Origin: Hippasteria phrygiana | Lineage: Eukaryota; Echinodermata; Asteroidea; Valvatida; Goniasteridae | Length of the DNA stretch: 64,000 nucleotides | Direction of reading: 5' to 3' | Assembly (NCBI GenBank): GCA_037893225.1 | Contig: JAZGUH010000731.1 | Coordinates: forward strand, 372,001 to 436,000 | Part shown: one piece after another, positions 1 to 11,187 of the stretch | Numbering within the stretch: the stretch's first letter is position 1 | How the letters are laid out: every line of letters begins with the position of its first letter | Notes under the pieces: model-generated | The model's database searches: none | The model's input: only the letters and a program-made list of their open reading frames with translations | What the model was told of the DNA's origin: nothing | Position numbers and translations under genes: made by a program

Positions 1-161
1 ATCAGACCAAACTGGTCAAGGACGCAGCCAGAGAGGTCTTCGATGTGTATGTCCGGAATCTCGCACAGAGCGTGAGGAAACTACAAGATGCCGCTGCTGC
101 CGTACAAGATGCCTTCAGGCCGGTGGAGAATGTCCTCAACGATTTCGTGGACATACTCGGG
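1..161 (+). CDS. DCST1/2-like protein, internal exon (5' partial)
   Basis: This is the first visible coding exon of the DCST-like gene whose main domain lies at 3006-4300. It reads in the frame whose first full codon starts at base 3 and gives about 53 residues of helical, charged sequence (QTKLVKDAAREVFDVYVRNL...). It ends at 161 in front of a GTAAGC donor, leaving a phase 0 junction. Earlier exons, which should encode the N-terminal membrane segments, are outside the window. In DCST proteins this stretch belongs to the large extracellular part between membrane segments; that placement is inferred from family layout. Confidence 0.8.
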
Positions 162-922
162 GTAAGCTTATACTTCTAATGATTTGAAAGCTTAAGCAGT
201 TCTGTCCCACGAACGTATATAAATAACCTTGACTCGCAATACGTCCGTGGAGTTGAAGCCCAGATGAAGCCTTCTTACTTTTCCGAATACTATACGTTTG
301 ACGAACTTTGTCCTCGTAGTTTACTTACATTCTCGCTTCATCATCTTTCTTAATAGTACACGTTTATCACTGTGTACTGTAGTCACGGTAATAATGGCGG
401 CTGCTGGCTTCAGTAGTCACACAAGTGCACATGACGCATTGCGAGTCCAGGTTATTTATGCATGTTCGTGTTCTATCCAAGGAACAAATTTAAGTTATCA
501 CCTTTTGTTGTTGTATTCACGACGGTTGAGATATTTTCATGGAAGACCTGTAAAACTGTGGGAAGAGTCCGTTAAATATCATATCCTCATTTTCAGCAAT
601 AGTTGTAATAACGTCGATCAAAAGTCAGTCACAAATCAATTCACAAGTATTAGGTCACAAGCTATGGGGATGCACAATGACATTTAAGGAATGTATTTGT
701 CTGCTCATTTTAATAGCTTGAGACTTGGCTTGAAACCAGACTTCCGATATGACTTGTGGATGACTTGATTTCAACTCTCTCCTCAGCCGTTCGTCTCGAT
801 CAACAGCCTCAGAGAAGATTGACCCTTGCAAGGGACGAGGACGAACAAATCCAAATAGTCTGTACCCAGAGTTGTTAATGGAATTGTTATTCACAAGTCA
901 TCACAAGTCCACACAAGTCAAC

Positions 923-1130
923 ACACACAGTCATGTAAACGGGTGCAATCGTGGACCTCCCATTGTTCCTCTTTTGTTTATACTCTAACTTTTTCGGAAG
1001 GCCTCCCATTGGTTTTGTACACGATTTTCAATCGTGGACGTTAGGTCAAACGTGGACCCCTTTGTCTACGCCCGAATTCTTTTGTCCTAGGTCCACGATT
1101 GCCGGCATATACAAACTCAAGTCAACACAA
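923..1130 (+). repeat. Dispersed repeat family A, copy 1
   Basis: The copy runs from a TCATGTAAACGGGTGCAATC start through CCTCCCATTG, GGCCTCCCATTGGTTTTGTAC and ends near TCCTAGGTCCACGATTG. The motif 'cgtggac' recurs in both orientations inside it. Further copies lie at 1143-1300 (diverged), 1535-1745, 13545-13680 (reverse) and 57115-57290. No coding capacity is evident; it looks like a non-autonomous element. Confidence 0.75.
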
Positions 1131-1142
1131 GTCAACACACAC

Positions 1143-1300
1143 AAGTGTGTAAATGGGTGCAATCGGGGACCTCCTATTGTCCCTCTTTTGTTTGTACTAA
1201 CTTTTTCGGAATGCCTCCCATTGGTTTTGTACACGATTTTCAAACGGGGACCTTTCTCAATCGGGGACCCTATTGTCCTTTTTTGTTAACCCCTTGCCAC
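1143..1300 (+). repeat. Dispersed repeat family A, diverged copy 2
   Basis: This copy shares the order of motifs of the 923-1130 copy but has 'gggga' where that copy has 'gtgga' and breaks off after TTGTCC. It lies between the two near-identical copies in the same DCST intron. Confidence 0.6.
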
Positions 1301-1534
1301 CGCCTGACACAAATACGTGCAGATTAATATTTTGCCACGTGGCCGGGTGACGTCTATACACGTCAATTTCTGCATTTTCAATCCATTAATGAGGTATTGT
1401 GTACATTATGCTTGGCTGCACAAGCTTCTTGTTTCCGTTTTGCTTGGCTGCACAAGCCGGCCTGGCGCCCATATGAAATCCGGTATCAAGGGGTTAAAGG
1501 TCCCCTATTGAATGCGAAAACAAACTCAAGTCAA

Positions 1535-1745
1535 CACACACAGTCATGTAAACGGGTGCAATCGTGGACCTCCCATTGTTCCTCTTTTGTTTATACTCTA
1601 ACTTTTTCGGAAGGCCTCCCATTGGTTTTGTACACGATTTTCAATCGTGGACGTTAGGTCAAACGTGGACCCCTTTGTCTACGCCCGAATTCTTTTGTCC
1701 TAGGTCCACGATTGCCGGCATATACAAACTCAAGTCAACACAAGT
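1535..1745 (+). repeat. Dispersed repeat family A, copy 3
   Basis: By eye this copy is essentially identical to 923-1130, including the trailing ACAAGTCAACACAAGTCAAC. It therefore looks like a recent duplication with a 612 bp period inside the intron. Confidence 0.75.
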
Positions 1746-1959
1746 CAACACAAGTCACCTCACAATTCTGGTCTCAAGCCATGTAACAAGCTATTCAAAC
1801 ACACTATATAACAAAAGCATTCCCTTGTCATTGTTCATCCCATGTAACTTGTGAGCTGACTTGTATTAACTTGTGATCTGCCTTTTGATCTGACTTGTGA
1901 CTGACTGGAGTTTTACCATAGCGAGGAATTTATATCAATGTGTCTGTATTTTTGCACAG

Positions 1960-2110
1960 AATGCAGGAAGAGCGCTAAGAGCTGCCTCGAGCTTGTGCCA
2001 GCAGGTCATCAACGGAGCGTACAAAGACTGCACCACTGGTGTGAACATGGCTTACAAAGATTGCAAAAGGGAGCTGGGCAAGGTTCCAAATATTGGAAGT
2101 GCTCGCTTAG
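1960..2110 (+). CDS. DCST1/2-like protein, internal exon
   Basis: This exon gives 50 codons plus one base. It starts after a TTTTTGCACAG acceptor in phase 0 and ends before a GTGAGT donor in phase 1. The product contains three cysteines (SSLCQQ, YKDCTTG, YKDCKRE). Conserved cysteines in this extracellular stretch are typical of DC-STAMP/DCST proteins and probably form disulfides. The frame joins cleanly to both neighbouring exons without stops, which is the main reason for calling it. Confidence 0.85.
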
Positions 2111-3005
2111 GTGAGTCCTACACTTGCACTCAAAAAACAAATTCCATTCCACGCACTTGAGAGAAATAAAACCTGATGTTTGATGCACTTCAGATGATCA
2201 AATTGAAGAAGTTCCATCCCAAGTGCCCGAATTTACCCGATTTTAGTGACCGCTTGTGCATTGCGTCGGAAGAGTATGCCTGCTTCGTAAACTTTAATTT
2301 TAAGTACATGTTATAATGTCTTTGCAGGTATGAACTAAAGGACCTCACTGCAAATGATTAGCCACTATTATATTAAAAGTGCACTTTGATGAAATAAAGC
2401 GGTTTACAGCCGTATTAGTCAGCTAGATACAGATAAATATAGGAGATAGCACTTTAAAGACTAAATATTATTTTCTTAAAACCACAACGGAAACTGACTT
2501 GGTAAATATAAATACATTTTCAAAGTGAACAAAGAAAACTAATAGGAGCGGGATTTGAACCTGCGACCTCCGGAACACCGTATTGCAACGGTGTTCCGGA
2601 GGTCGCAGGTGCGAATCCCGCTCCTGCCAGTTTTCTTTAGTCACTTTGAAAATTGAAAATAAAAAAATATGGCACAAGCTTTTGTGCCTACAGCTACTAT
2701 ATATCTGATGAAGTAGCTGTAGCTATACGAAAGCTTTTTATATGCCATATTGTTAATTATAGGTCGTCATTAAAGTGCTAACTTCTTTATTTATTTGATA
2801 AAATATTGGAAACCTTTTAAAAGAAAAATATTTACCGCTTATGTGTTGTTCTGGAACAACTATTAGGAGAAAACTTTATCTCGATAAAATGTAACAAAAG
2901 GCCGTCTAGGAGAAAAGTAACAAACAATCAAGTAAACAAAAATTATCTGATGTGAATTTTGTTATTCCGTTCATCTGTCCTATATTCTATGCTGTTTTGC
3001 TACAG
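2111..3005 (+). other. Intron of DCST-like gene with tRNA-half hairpin
   Basis: The intron runs from GTGAGT at 2111 to a GCTACAG acceptor ending at 3005, phase 1. It contains the inverted tRNA-half hairpin at 2517-2653 and a nested palindrome of short inverted repeats at 2667-2755. Nothing else in it looks functional. Confidence 0.75.
2517..2653. repeat. Palindrome built from a tRNA-derived (SINE-like) 3' half
   Basis: Two arms of about 65 bp face each other around a 6 bp loop (2582-2587). Each arm carries a tRNA T-arm-like block: the right arm reads GGTGCGAATCCCGCTCCTGC, close to a pol III B box plus acceptor end. The outer part of both arms is TTTCAAAGTGAACAAAGAAA or its complement. The same block (aggagcgggattcgaacctg) occurs in the SINE-like element at 15104-15432, so this looks like a head-to-head remnant of that family. 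Confidence 0.7.
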
Positions 3006-4300
3006 ATGAAGTCTGCAATATTCTTAATTTCGGCAACAAAATTTGTGAACTTTTGGGGGATTCTTCTACTGTATGTGAAGCACCTACCCTGCTGGACGAT
3101 CTGATCGACACCGCACTCCAAGCAACCAAGGGGGCTCTGGCGGACCTCCGACGATTGTTCGACACGGATGTAGACTTCGACACCTACTGGAAGAATCGGT
3201 TGAATCAGACGCAGTCCTTCGATTCCATTCAGGCCGCCGTCCAGCAGGAGCTTGAGGACTCGTTCTCGTTCCTGAACTCAGCCTTCTCAGTGGTGGACAA
3301 GATCGTGGCTCTGTCCATCGTCTTTCTGCTCTTCAGGTCCTACCAGTATCACAGCAAGTACCGCACGAAGGACCGCTTTGACAACTTCTACGTGACCAAG
3401 GAGTTCAAAATCCTAGATAGGAAGAGACGACAGACCGGCCGAACCCCACTACTGATGCCCCTAAAGAAGTCTGAACGGCGCCGGTTGATTGATCTGTCTT
3501 CGATATGGCTTAGCAAACCGGAGAAGCATCTGTTCAAATTGGGTCTGGTGACTGTTCTCCTACACGCAGTCATTGCTGCTGTGCTGATCCTTGCAGACTA
3601 CGGTTTGTTCTGGTTGCTGTCACTAATAGCTCGGCACGGAAAAGTTAAGTTTGAGATCTCAGGTGGGGGAGGCACGGATCTTACAATTGGTGGTACGGGC
3701 GTCCTATCCCAACTCATACAGTCTCTATTTGTGGAAGGCTTTGCTGCAGCCAGTGAGTTCAACGTTACTCTGGACACGGAGCACTGCCTTCCTAGGCCTG
3801 TCCCTCCCAATGAGATCTTGGCAGTGGGAATCGGTGTGCTTTATCTCGTGGCTGTTATCATGGTGTTATCCCAGGCTTACGCCCTGCGTATCAGACGGCG
3901 AATCGCCTCCTACTTCTACCCCGAGCGGGAGCTGGAACGCATTCATTTCCTCTACAACAACACCCTCCAGAAGCGCCAGAGTCTCTTTAAACTGCTTAAG
4001 CAGAAAATCAGGCAGACGAAACACGAGATGGATGTGGAGCAGAGGGTCAGCTTTGTGGCCTACCTCTCAGCTAAGTACCCTTGCTGGAGGAAGGTATTTC
4101 GATTCCTAGGCCAGGAGAAGCGATTCTGTCTGGGGTGTTCCGATGTGGACAACGGCAGCTTCAAGTCTTGTGGTAACCCGGACTGCGCTGGTCTGTACTG
4201 CAATGAGTGTCTCCGTGAGATCGGCAACACATGCACCCTCTGCCAGGAGATTGTCGTGGGGAGTGATATATCCATAGGTGTTGTTGAGCACAGAGTATGA
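3006..4300 (+). CDS. DCST1/2-like protein, last exon: DC-STAMP domain and C4C4 RING
   Basis: The terminal exon starts after GCTACAG (phase 1) and ends with TGA at 4298-4300, giving about 430 codons; with the two upstream exons about 534 residues are visible, while family members are usually around 700-800. Hydrophobic segments lie at about 3290-3343, 3533-3628 and 3812-3883. The loop between the last two has an N-glycosylation motif (NVTL). The C-terminus has eight cysteines at 4127-4243 spaced C-x2-C-x10-C-x4-C-x4-C-x2-C-x7-C-x2-C, an all-cysteine RING-like finger as in DCST1/DCST2. In animals DCST proteins (Drosophila sneaky, worm SPE-42/SPE-49, mammalian DCST1/2) are sperm membrane proteins needed for gamete fusion or sperm membrane breakdown; mammalian DCST1 also has reported ubiquitin ligase activity. 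Which paralogue this is cannot be decided without the N-terminus. Confidence 0.92.
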
Positions 4301-7300
4301 ACAATTTACCATCATCGTGTTTTCATCATTGCACCAGACGTCTGGCGTGCCTGGTTCGGGAGTCTGATTTGCACATTTTGAACTAAGAAGCATTACACAG
4401 TTGAAATGGATTGAATGGGGTTATGGTAGCCGGTAACCTTCATATCATATGAGTAGGCTAGGAGCTTTCCGACCAAGGTATCAGCCAATATGTAGTCAGG
4501 AAAGTCTGGCGCCATAGTCCCTCAATCAACCAACTCCGTAATTTCTATAAACAACAATACGTCTATTGGAGCCATGCCTTTATGTCACGGTCACCAACGT
4601 CTTTATTTTTGATGGATGTGCTTTTTAACTAGCAAAACCGACAAAGACATTTTTTGATGAATACTAGCAGGGTGCAGTCGAAACGTCGCGGTCCACAATA
4701 GGTATTGCTATCATTGTTGTTTACAACGATGAATGACTTATTCCATTTTATGACATTTTTTATGAATATACCTTGTGAGCCTATGTGTGATTTCGTTTTG
4801 AGGATGCTATGCAAGAAATGTATAAGGCCTTATGCTTCAATCTGAAGTTTTTCAAACGCGTCATAAAAATGAAATCTAAACCGTCTATTGTTCCCAGTGT
4901 ACAACGCACGTGCACGCACTAACGCGAAGCGAAATTCGCCTTGAGAAAAGACAAACACGTGCGGCGCATGCGTTGTACAATGTACATGTACAATGTACAA
5001 TGTCTGTCTTGTGGGCGCGTACACAAGAAGATATATACGAAGTTTTTTTGACAGCTCAGCTGAGCTCACGTGAACAATGCCGAAATCGAAACAAACGTTA
5101 GTCTTTCTGAAGTGCCGTAAAGAAGCCAACTGAAGGTAAATGTCGTACGTAGTACTCCAACTTTATTTAACGAGTGAAGCCTTGTCAACCCCCCCCCCCC
5201 CCCCCCCCCCAATCTTGCCGGCCCAATTCGCGATCGATATCGGTGGTCGGCCCCATTTTGAATGAGGACGGAGGTTTTCGAGCAAGTTGTTCTGCCGTTA
5301 CGTACATGTTATGCCCATAACTTGCTCATCCATAGGCCCACCTCAGGTTTTTTTTCAGATATAGTTTATCGTCTTCTTGTTGCATTTCAGAACATTTAAC
5401 TCTGTTAATGAGAATTCAAGGGGTTCTGTGCGCATGAACAAAAAGGCATGCGGTACATTTTTATCACTGTAAAATAATATTAATAGGAGGTGGGCTGTTT
5501 TTCCCACATTTTCGGTAGATATGAATTACTCGGTAGATATGAATTATTCTTGCTAAATATATACAATGATTACATGTACATTTACAATCAACTGGGAATC
5601 CTCTTGTCAATTCTTTTAGAAAACAAAATTCTATGAAAATTAATTTTCTTCCAGCAGTCAGATAAATGGGTTAACCACCCGCAGGGTAACCCTGGCCATT
5701 TTTTTAAATTTCATAAATGAATGCAACTTTAAGTACAGTACTGTACAGTAGGATCTTCGAAAAACCTAGTCTCAGATGCCAGGAAATGCCTAGATTGCAT
5801 CAATCCGAAAACTTTCGGGGCCCTCTGCAGGCCCCGGACCCCACGCCATTTGGGGCAAGGACTCACTGCCGCCTACTTTCATCCATCAGCCTGCTACTCT
5901 AAAACATTTTGAAACCCCTGGGGACATATGTTTGCTCACTTTTGTTTGAATTCAATACAGTATGGTTGTTTATTTAAAATTTCCCTCGACTTATCGGACC
6001 AGTCAATGTTTTGAATTGTTTTTAATTTAAAATAGCCGCCGAGCTATAAAGCGTTTTTTACGGGTCTACAATGATTTTCAATTTACATTTTGTTTCCTCT
6101 CAACCAACATGGCTATACCATCTGGGGATGAAAGTATATTTGTAAATTGTGTTTAAAAGTTTTCTCCTCTTAATAAAATAAGTACACTGCAAAACGCGTG
6201 GTGTTTAATGGATACCATCTATCTGTATAAAATGATTCAATATAGATACATGTATTACATTGTGTTAGTTTGACACCACAGGTTTTTAAAGTGTACGTAT
6301 ACAAACAAAGCATGGGGAACGTTTTGAGGTTCAACTTGTAAAGGATTTTGCTTGGAGGTGTTAGCCCTAAACTAGGCCATACTGTTCCAATTTAGTCCCA
6401 CATATCAATTACATCTTCCAAAAGTTAATTCATTGACACCGAGGTGTCTAAAAAACAAAATTACAAAAAGTAAATATTGATTGCACTAATTGTAGTGTAT
6501 ATCTTATTGCATTTATTAAAGGAAAAACTAGGTAAATGCCAAAAGGAAATAACGCACGAGGAAAGTAAGAACCGAAACATGAAAATTGCTAATTCAATAA
6601 CTTTAGGAAAACACTAATTTATTTGAATTGGCATCAGCAGTGCTTGTCTTAAAAATGAATAGAAATACAAATGCAGATGTGAGTGACATTAGTTTAAAAC
6701 TAGTGTCGCAAACGGACAAAGTCATAACCTATAATTATTCACCACGTATATTTCTTCAAAGCCAGTGTTAAAATCAATAAAGTAAAGTTTGAAAGTTAAT
6801 TTTCTTTTTCAAGGTTGGAGAGATCCGCAGGCAGTGCTTTTAGTTTTTATTACCGGGTGCTGTGGTTTATAACACAATTTGCCATTTTATGAGATTTCCA
6901 TATTTTATGTAGAAATTATACTTTCAATTATAAATTCAATGGATCGAACCAGATATATGTATTTATATGAGACACTTAGAATTGTTTGATGTGAATATCG
7001 CGTGAACTGCATTGAAATAGAAAAGAAAGAATGAAAATCAAAACTGTTTTTGTTGATTTGTCACTGTATTCTACGGATTCATATAAGTGACCAAGCATCA
7101 GGAAATAAACGGAAAGTCGCACTGTGACATTATGTGTTATAGATAAATCCGACCTTTGTTCTTGGTCCGCACTGGTGCAACACGGGCGGCCATTGCTTGA
7201 GAGCTCCCACATGCCATCCCTTTGTCAACCCCAAGCTCGGTCGACTGTCACAGTGGTTACTTTTCAGGTGTACATGACCCCCTTTCATGGTCGCATTCAT

Positions 7301-8605
7301 CTTGCTCATAAAAGCTTGGTGGGATTCGTACTGTATGAAGTAGAAAACAAAATTGTGATTTCGAATATAGGCCTACTGGTTCTCGCCCCAAATTTTATGG
7401 CAGGAAGTAGTGTGAGTTATGCATTAAAGGTATTTATGACCAAGTAAACCTTCAAGTTTTAAATCAACGCTTACATGGTTATTTCCTCAAAACCTGACGT
7501 CGTTTGTGTTCGGCTTGCTAATACATGTAATTCTTTGGAACAGGCAAAAGAAAGACGCAAAATTTCTGTAATAACCATGAATTTCCGTACGCAACCACTT
7601 AATCCCTATTTATTCAACACAATTTATCATGGCAATCAATTTTTGACAGAATACATTGTTAAAAGGTTAATACTTGTGGACCATTTTGTTTGACTATACG
7701 CAAACGGTTAGCCTGGGACGAAGATGAGTACAAATTCCAAAAAACAAATTGCCAGATATTCCGATCCACAATTCCACCCGCGATTGTTTTTGTTTCCCAG
7801 TCCAAACTGTTTTGTGTTACGCTGGAAAGTATTTTGAAAAATTTAACGGACTTCAATTTTTGAGGGTTGACAAGCAGGTGGGAAATACACCTGTACACTC
7901 TTCATCAATTTTGGCTTAGGCATGGCATGAACGAAGGGTTATGCAGGAAAACAAATTTAAATACCCAATGAAATTGGCATCAATTGATGTTCAACGCATT
8001 TAGTTCTAGGGAATATGTTAGCGAACCATTACACTTAAGAAAAAGTCGATACTCGCCTCAATTTCCGTCAGCCCAGCGTTTGACAGAAAAACAAAATAAA
8101 GCAGGAAAAGACATGTATTTTCGTATTGTAACTTGCCAGTTTCCAAGTTCAACATAGATCACATGCACAGTTGAGAAGTTTTGTTTCATTGAGGGCTTGT
8201 ATTTCGAGTCCATCATCATAACCTAGACTTTGAGCTTCTTAAGTTCGAAAATGTTACCAACCTGAATGTTTAGCCCTTTACCTAAAACAACTGGTGATAT
8301 ATCGCCGTCAATATCGCGAAAGTGGGCGAGTAGCTAAAGTTTAAGGCGTTAAAACCAGAAGTCACTTTGTTCTCTTTGTCAAGGTGGGACAGTAGGCATC
8401 AGAATTGAGTTAGAATAAAGTAGGATGTGATTTTCGACGCCCACTTTCTAAATCATATCTTGCTAATCTCCCCATTTTGAAATGAAAATAACATCCAATG
8501 AGTTCACAGTGGTCTCTCTACTACTTATGGTATTTTTGTAGATGAAATCAGTGGCATCAATGAAAAGACTTTTACTCTAATACGGAAATTCACCGAACAA
8601 AATTA
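4301..8605. other. Intergenic stretch without recognised genes
   Basis: This AT-rich DNA lies after the DCST stop. It holds a palindromic GTACATGTAC-rich patch near 4975-5000, a C homopolymer of about 22 at 5190-5211, and otherwise no convincing coding frame, splice-consistent exon or RNA. Short open frames here lack homology signals I can recognise. I found no AATAAA within the first 250 bases after the DCST stop. Confidence 0.6.
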
Positions 8606-9009
8606 GAAGCCATTTTTACGGCGTTGCCGCGCCCGCGTGCAGGCTGCCCGCGTTCTGTAATTTGATTCGCGTGCGCATTTTGGCAAGTTGTAAACACCCT
8701 GTTGGTCGAAGCTGCGTTGAGCGTGCGTCTAACACGCACGCGAGCGCCTCGCCACCGCAGTAAATGCTTCTAATTTTGGTCGCCGGATTAGTCTATACGG
8801 CACTATACTTTCTTCAATAGACGAATCCGGCGACCAAAATTAGAAGCATTTACTGCGGTGGCGAGGCGATCGCGTGCGTGTTAGACGCACGCGCTCGACG
8901 CAGCTTCGACCAACGGGGTGTTTACAACTTGCCAAAATGCGCGCGCGACTAAAGTTAAAGAACGCGCGCATCCTGCACGCGAGCGCGGCACCACTGTAAA
9001 AATGGCGTC
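8606..9009. repeat. Foldback (inverted-repeat) element, arms about 190 bp
   Basis: The left arm 8606-8796 and right arm 8817-9009 are reverse complements with scattered mismatches around a 20 bp centre. The arms share blocks such as CCGGCGACCAAAATTAGAAG and TGTTTACAACTTGCCAAAAT. They are CpG-rich with many GCGCG and ACGCACGCG runs, unlike the AT-rich surroundings. A third, direct copy of the right arm lies at 9486-9692. Confidence 0.85.
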
Positions 9010-9485
9010 GTCGAATTCCTGTATAGAGAGGTTTAGCAACACGTTTTACGTGAACGCGAACGCGAAAATTGTGTGTTCTTTTGCTGACGTCATCAATTCC
9101 AGCGTATTGTTACTCACGTACGTGACTTTCACACGGACGTCAAATACGTGAAAATGGTGAGTTCACGTTGGGTCATAACGTGAGTAATTGCAACATTTTT
9201 AAAACATTTGTAGACATTGCAATTAATATTTGTCTCATGAGAATTAAAGCTCATTGAATATACAACACTGAAGATGCATTTTTGGGTCAAACTAAGTCCA
9301 GTTCGATGTATTTCTGAAGTTTAAAAAATCCCTTGCTTATAAAGCTTTCGTGTTGGAAAACATCGTGGTTGTGCATGATACCCGTCGTGACGTGCAGCTG
9401 AACGTTTCATTGCGCGTCCGAACGCCCGCGTTATTCAGTTTAACCGCTGCTCCAAAAATGTCGGGCGCGCTCGCGTTGACGTTCG

Positions 9486-9692
9486 CGTATAGACGAATCC
9501 GGCGACCAAAATTAGAAGCATTTACTGCGGTGGCATCACGTTCGCGTGCGTATTTTACGCACGCGCTCGATGCAGCTTCGACCAACAGGGTGTTTACAAC
9601 TTGCCTAAATGCGCGCGCGACTGAAATTATAGAACGCGCGCAACCTGCACGCGAGCGCGGCACCACTGTAAAAATGGCGTCGGCGAATTCCT
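9486..9692 (+). repeat. Third copy of the 8.6-9.0 kb foldback arm
   Basis: The copy starts near TATAGACGAATCCGGCGACC and ends with CACTGTAAAAATGGCGTCGG, followed by GAATTCCTGTATA just as after the copy ending at 9009. Between the two copies (9010-9485) there is more CpG-rich sequence with ACGTGA motifs and no recognised gene. Confidence 0.8.
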
Positions 9693-9969
9693 GTATACGT
9701 GCTGCTAAACCCACAGACATAAATAACCCTAAACCTCTCTAATATGTGTCCCCCTCTGTTGGTGACAAGTATGTACATAATAATCGGGAACAACATTAGA
9801 CTGGTTTCCGCCCCAATAAATACGGGGACCACTAAAAAACACATCTAACCTGCATAAGAAATTCCCATGGTTTGCTAAACCTTTTGCTGGTCCATATCTA
9901 TTTGGGGTCAGCACGATAATGGTGTGACGGGGAACCAATCTGAGGTTCATATGTTTAAAATACCTGTAT

Positions 9970-10209
9970 CTCTTAATTTAAGTCCTCTATATCTGAATAA
10001 TAATTTTACCCGTATTAACAATCAACATAATTACAGTACAAGGCAAAGCGAATTCAATGTTATAGTTCCAACTTCATCAAAAAAATACATGCTTTGTTAC
10101 AGCTATCAACGATTGGAATGCACTGTTGTCAAATGTTCAAAGGATATGCAGGTTCCCTGCATTTCAGCGACTCGTGAAGTCCCATCTTTCTAGGATGGCA
10201 AATTCTTAG
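9970..10209 (+). pseudogene. LINE reverse-transcriptase 3'-end fragment, decayed
   Basis: From about 10021 one frame gives NNQHNYSTRQSEF, and after a frameshift another frame (10102-10209, ending in TAG) gives AINDWNALLSNVQ and FPAFQRLVKSHLS. The order 'H-x-Y-x-TR' followed by 'WN-x-L' and 'F-x-x-x-x-K-x-x-L' is characteristic of the extreme C-terminus of non-LTR retrotransposon polyproteins. No upstream reverse-transcriptase core is present, so this is a 5'-truncated, frameshifted copy. The LINE clade cannot be assigned from so short a piece. Confidence 0.6.
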
Positions 10210-11037
10210 GACAAGAAGTAATATAAACGAATTTTGTGACTTTCATTCACTATTTCATTCATCAGTTTCACTCATGGTTGATTTTGTTGGGGTTCAATCC
10301 CGGTATACTTTTTTTGACCTACACTGTAGAATACCGTGAAAATGAAATAATGCACTATTGCAAAAATCATACATTATTAATGAAATCGAATCACAAACAC
10401 CTTAAGAACACTGGGGAGGGAAACCCAATGGAAACTATATATATATATATATATATTGTATATTTACATTTAATACATACCTAAAAAATTTAAATAAATA
10501 ATATTGAATAAAATATTCATTGAATATAGGATGTGCGATAGGGGAATTCCCATACGGCTCCTAATTCCCTAGGCAGCCTACTTACAACAGCACAAGTTTA
10601 AGGGCCGGGTCACACGAGGCAGATAACAGGATATCAGTTCCATGCAATCTCTAAGACTAAAAAAGCATTCGCATTTCGATTTTTACAGCTTTCTTAGGAA
10701 TGTCAAAATGCTGTGAGAAAAAAATCCTTTGCGCTTCCTAAGCATTCCTTTGTCAGTTGCCTCAAAGTTACTGATGAACGTTGCCTCATAATTATGACAG
10801 GACCCTTGGCTTGTTCACTTAATTATATGCATTATCAGCCCAGATTTGTAGGGGAAAAAACTCTTTTAAATATATTGTATAAGCAAGTACGCACTTGAAC
10901 TAAAAGTCATTGAACTAAAAGTCTCCAACATATCCTTATTAAAATACCCTCACAGTTTGCTTTAGGTTTACTTTCATATATTTACACTGCAATTCCGGGT
11001 CTAAATGACTCACGCCCACCAAGAGCCTAGACTAAGA
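10210..11037. other. Intergenic stretch, nothing recognised
   Basis: It contains an (AT)n run at about 10435-10457 and otherwise unique-looking AT-rich sequence. It is the likely 3' flank of the minus-strand gene ending at 11038; I saw no obvious polyadenylation hexamer close to that stop. Confidence 0.5.
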
Positions 11038-11187
11038 CTAGATGCTCTGCAGAATCAGAGGAACAATCAGCAAACATGCAAGGATAAGGCAGGCGAGCAC
11101 AAGACCAACGATTCCAGCCTTCCCGCATCTTTTCTGGATCCGCCTGGCTGCTTCCTTCGTGCTACTTTCCTTGTTCACTTTTTTGAC
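11038..11187 (-). CDS. Predicted 175-aa membrane protein, last exon (membrane segment)
   Basis: The exon follows a TTGTTCTTGTAG acceptor (phase 0) and gives 49 residues before TAG at 11038-11040. It begins with a basic, helical stretch (VKKVNKESSTKEAARRIQKR) followed by a strongly hydrophobic segment (GIVGLVLACLILACLLIVPL) and three or four final residues. A single membrane anchor at the very C-terminus preceded by positive charges suggests a tail-anchored protein or a small plasma-membrane protein. The hydrophobic tail vaguely recalls the second helix of CD225/dispanin proteins, but the diagnostic first helix was not found, so no family is assigned. The sense of this exon is clear from sequence; its linkage to the upstream exons is inference. 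Confidence 0.55.
   Translation of the reverse strand, partial: VKKVNKESSTKEAARRIQKRCGKAGIVGLVLACLILACLLIVPLILQSI

Larger units (their letters stand above)
162..1959 (+). other. Intron of DCST-like gene, filled with repeats
   Basis: The intron is bounded by GTAAGC at 162 and a TTTTTGCACAG acceptor at 1949-1959, phase 0. It contains two nearly identical copies of a dispersed repeat (about 923-1130 and 1535-1745, period 612 bp) and a third diverged copy (about 1143-1300). The flanks are rich in short direct repeats of the type ACAAGTCA. I see no exon in it. Confidence 0.8.

Noticed and set aside
2670..2760. Hammerhead-ribozyme-like core: CTGATGA followed 17 bases later by GAAA, with outer palindrome AATATGGCA/TGCCATATT
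   Set aside because: A short stem III can be drawn (AAGCT/AGCTT), but no stem I pairs next to CTGATGA, stem II closes badly, and competing hairpins (GGCACAAGCTTTTGTGCC and ACAGCTAC/GTAGCTGT) explain the sequence better. Such a motif pair is expected by chance at this window size.
4830..5129. 99-codon minus-strand frame
   Set aside because: It runs through palindromic GTACATGTAC and CGCACGTGC repeats, without homology features or splice sites.
8606..9742. Overlapping frames of 127-130 codons on both strands near 9.3-9.7 kb
   Set aside because: They are symmetrical by-products of the stop-poor CpG-rich foldback sequence present in three copies.
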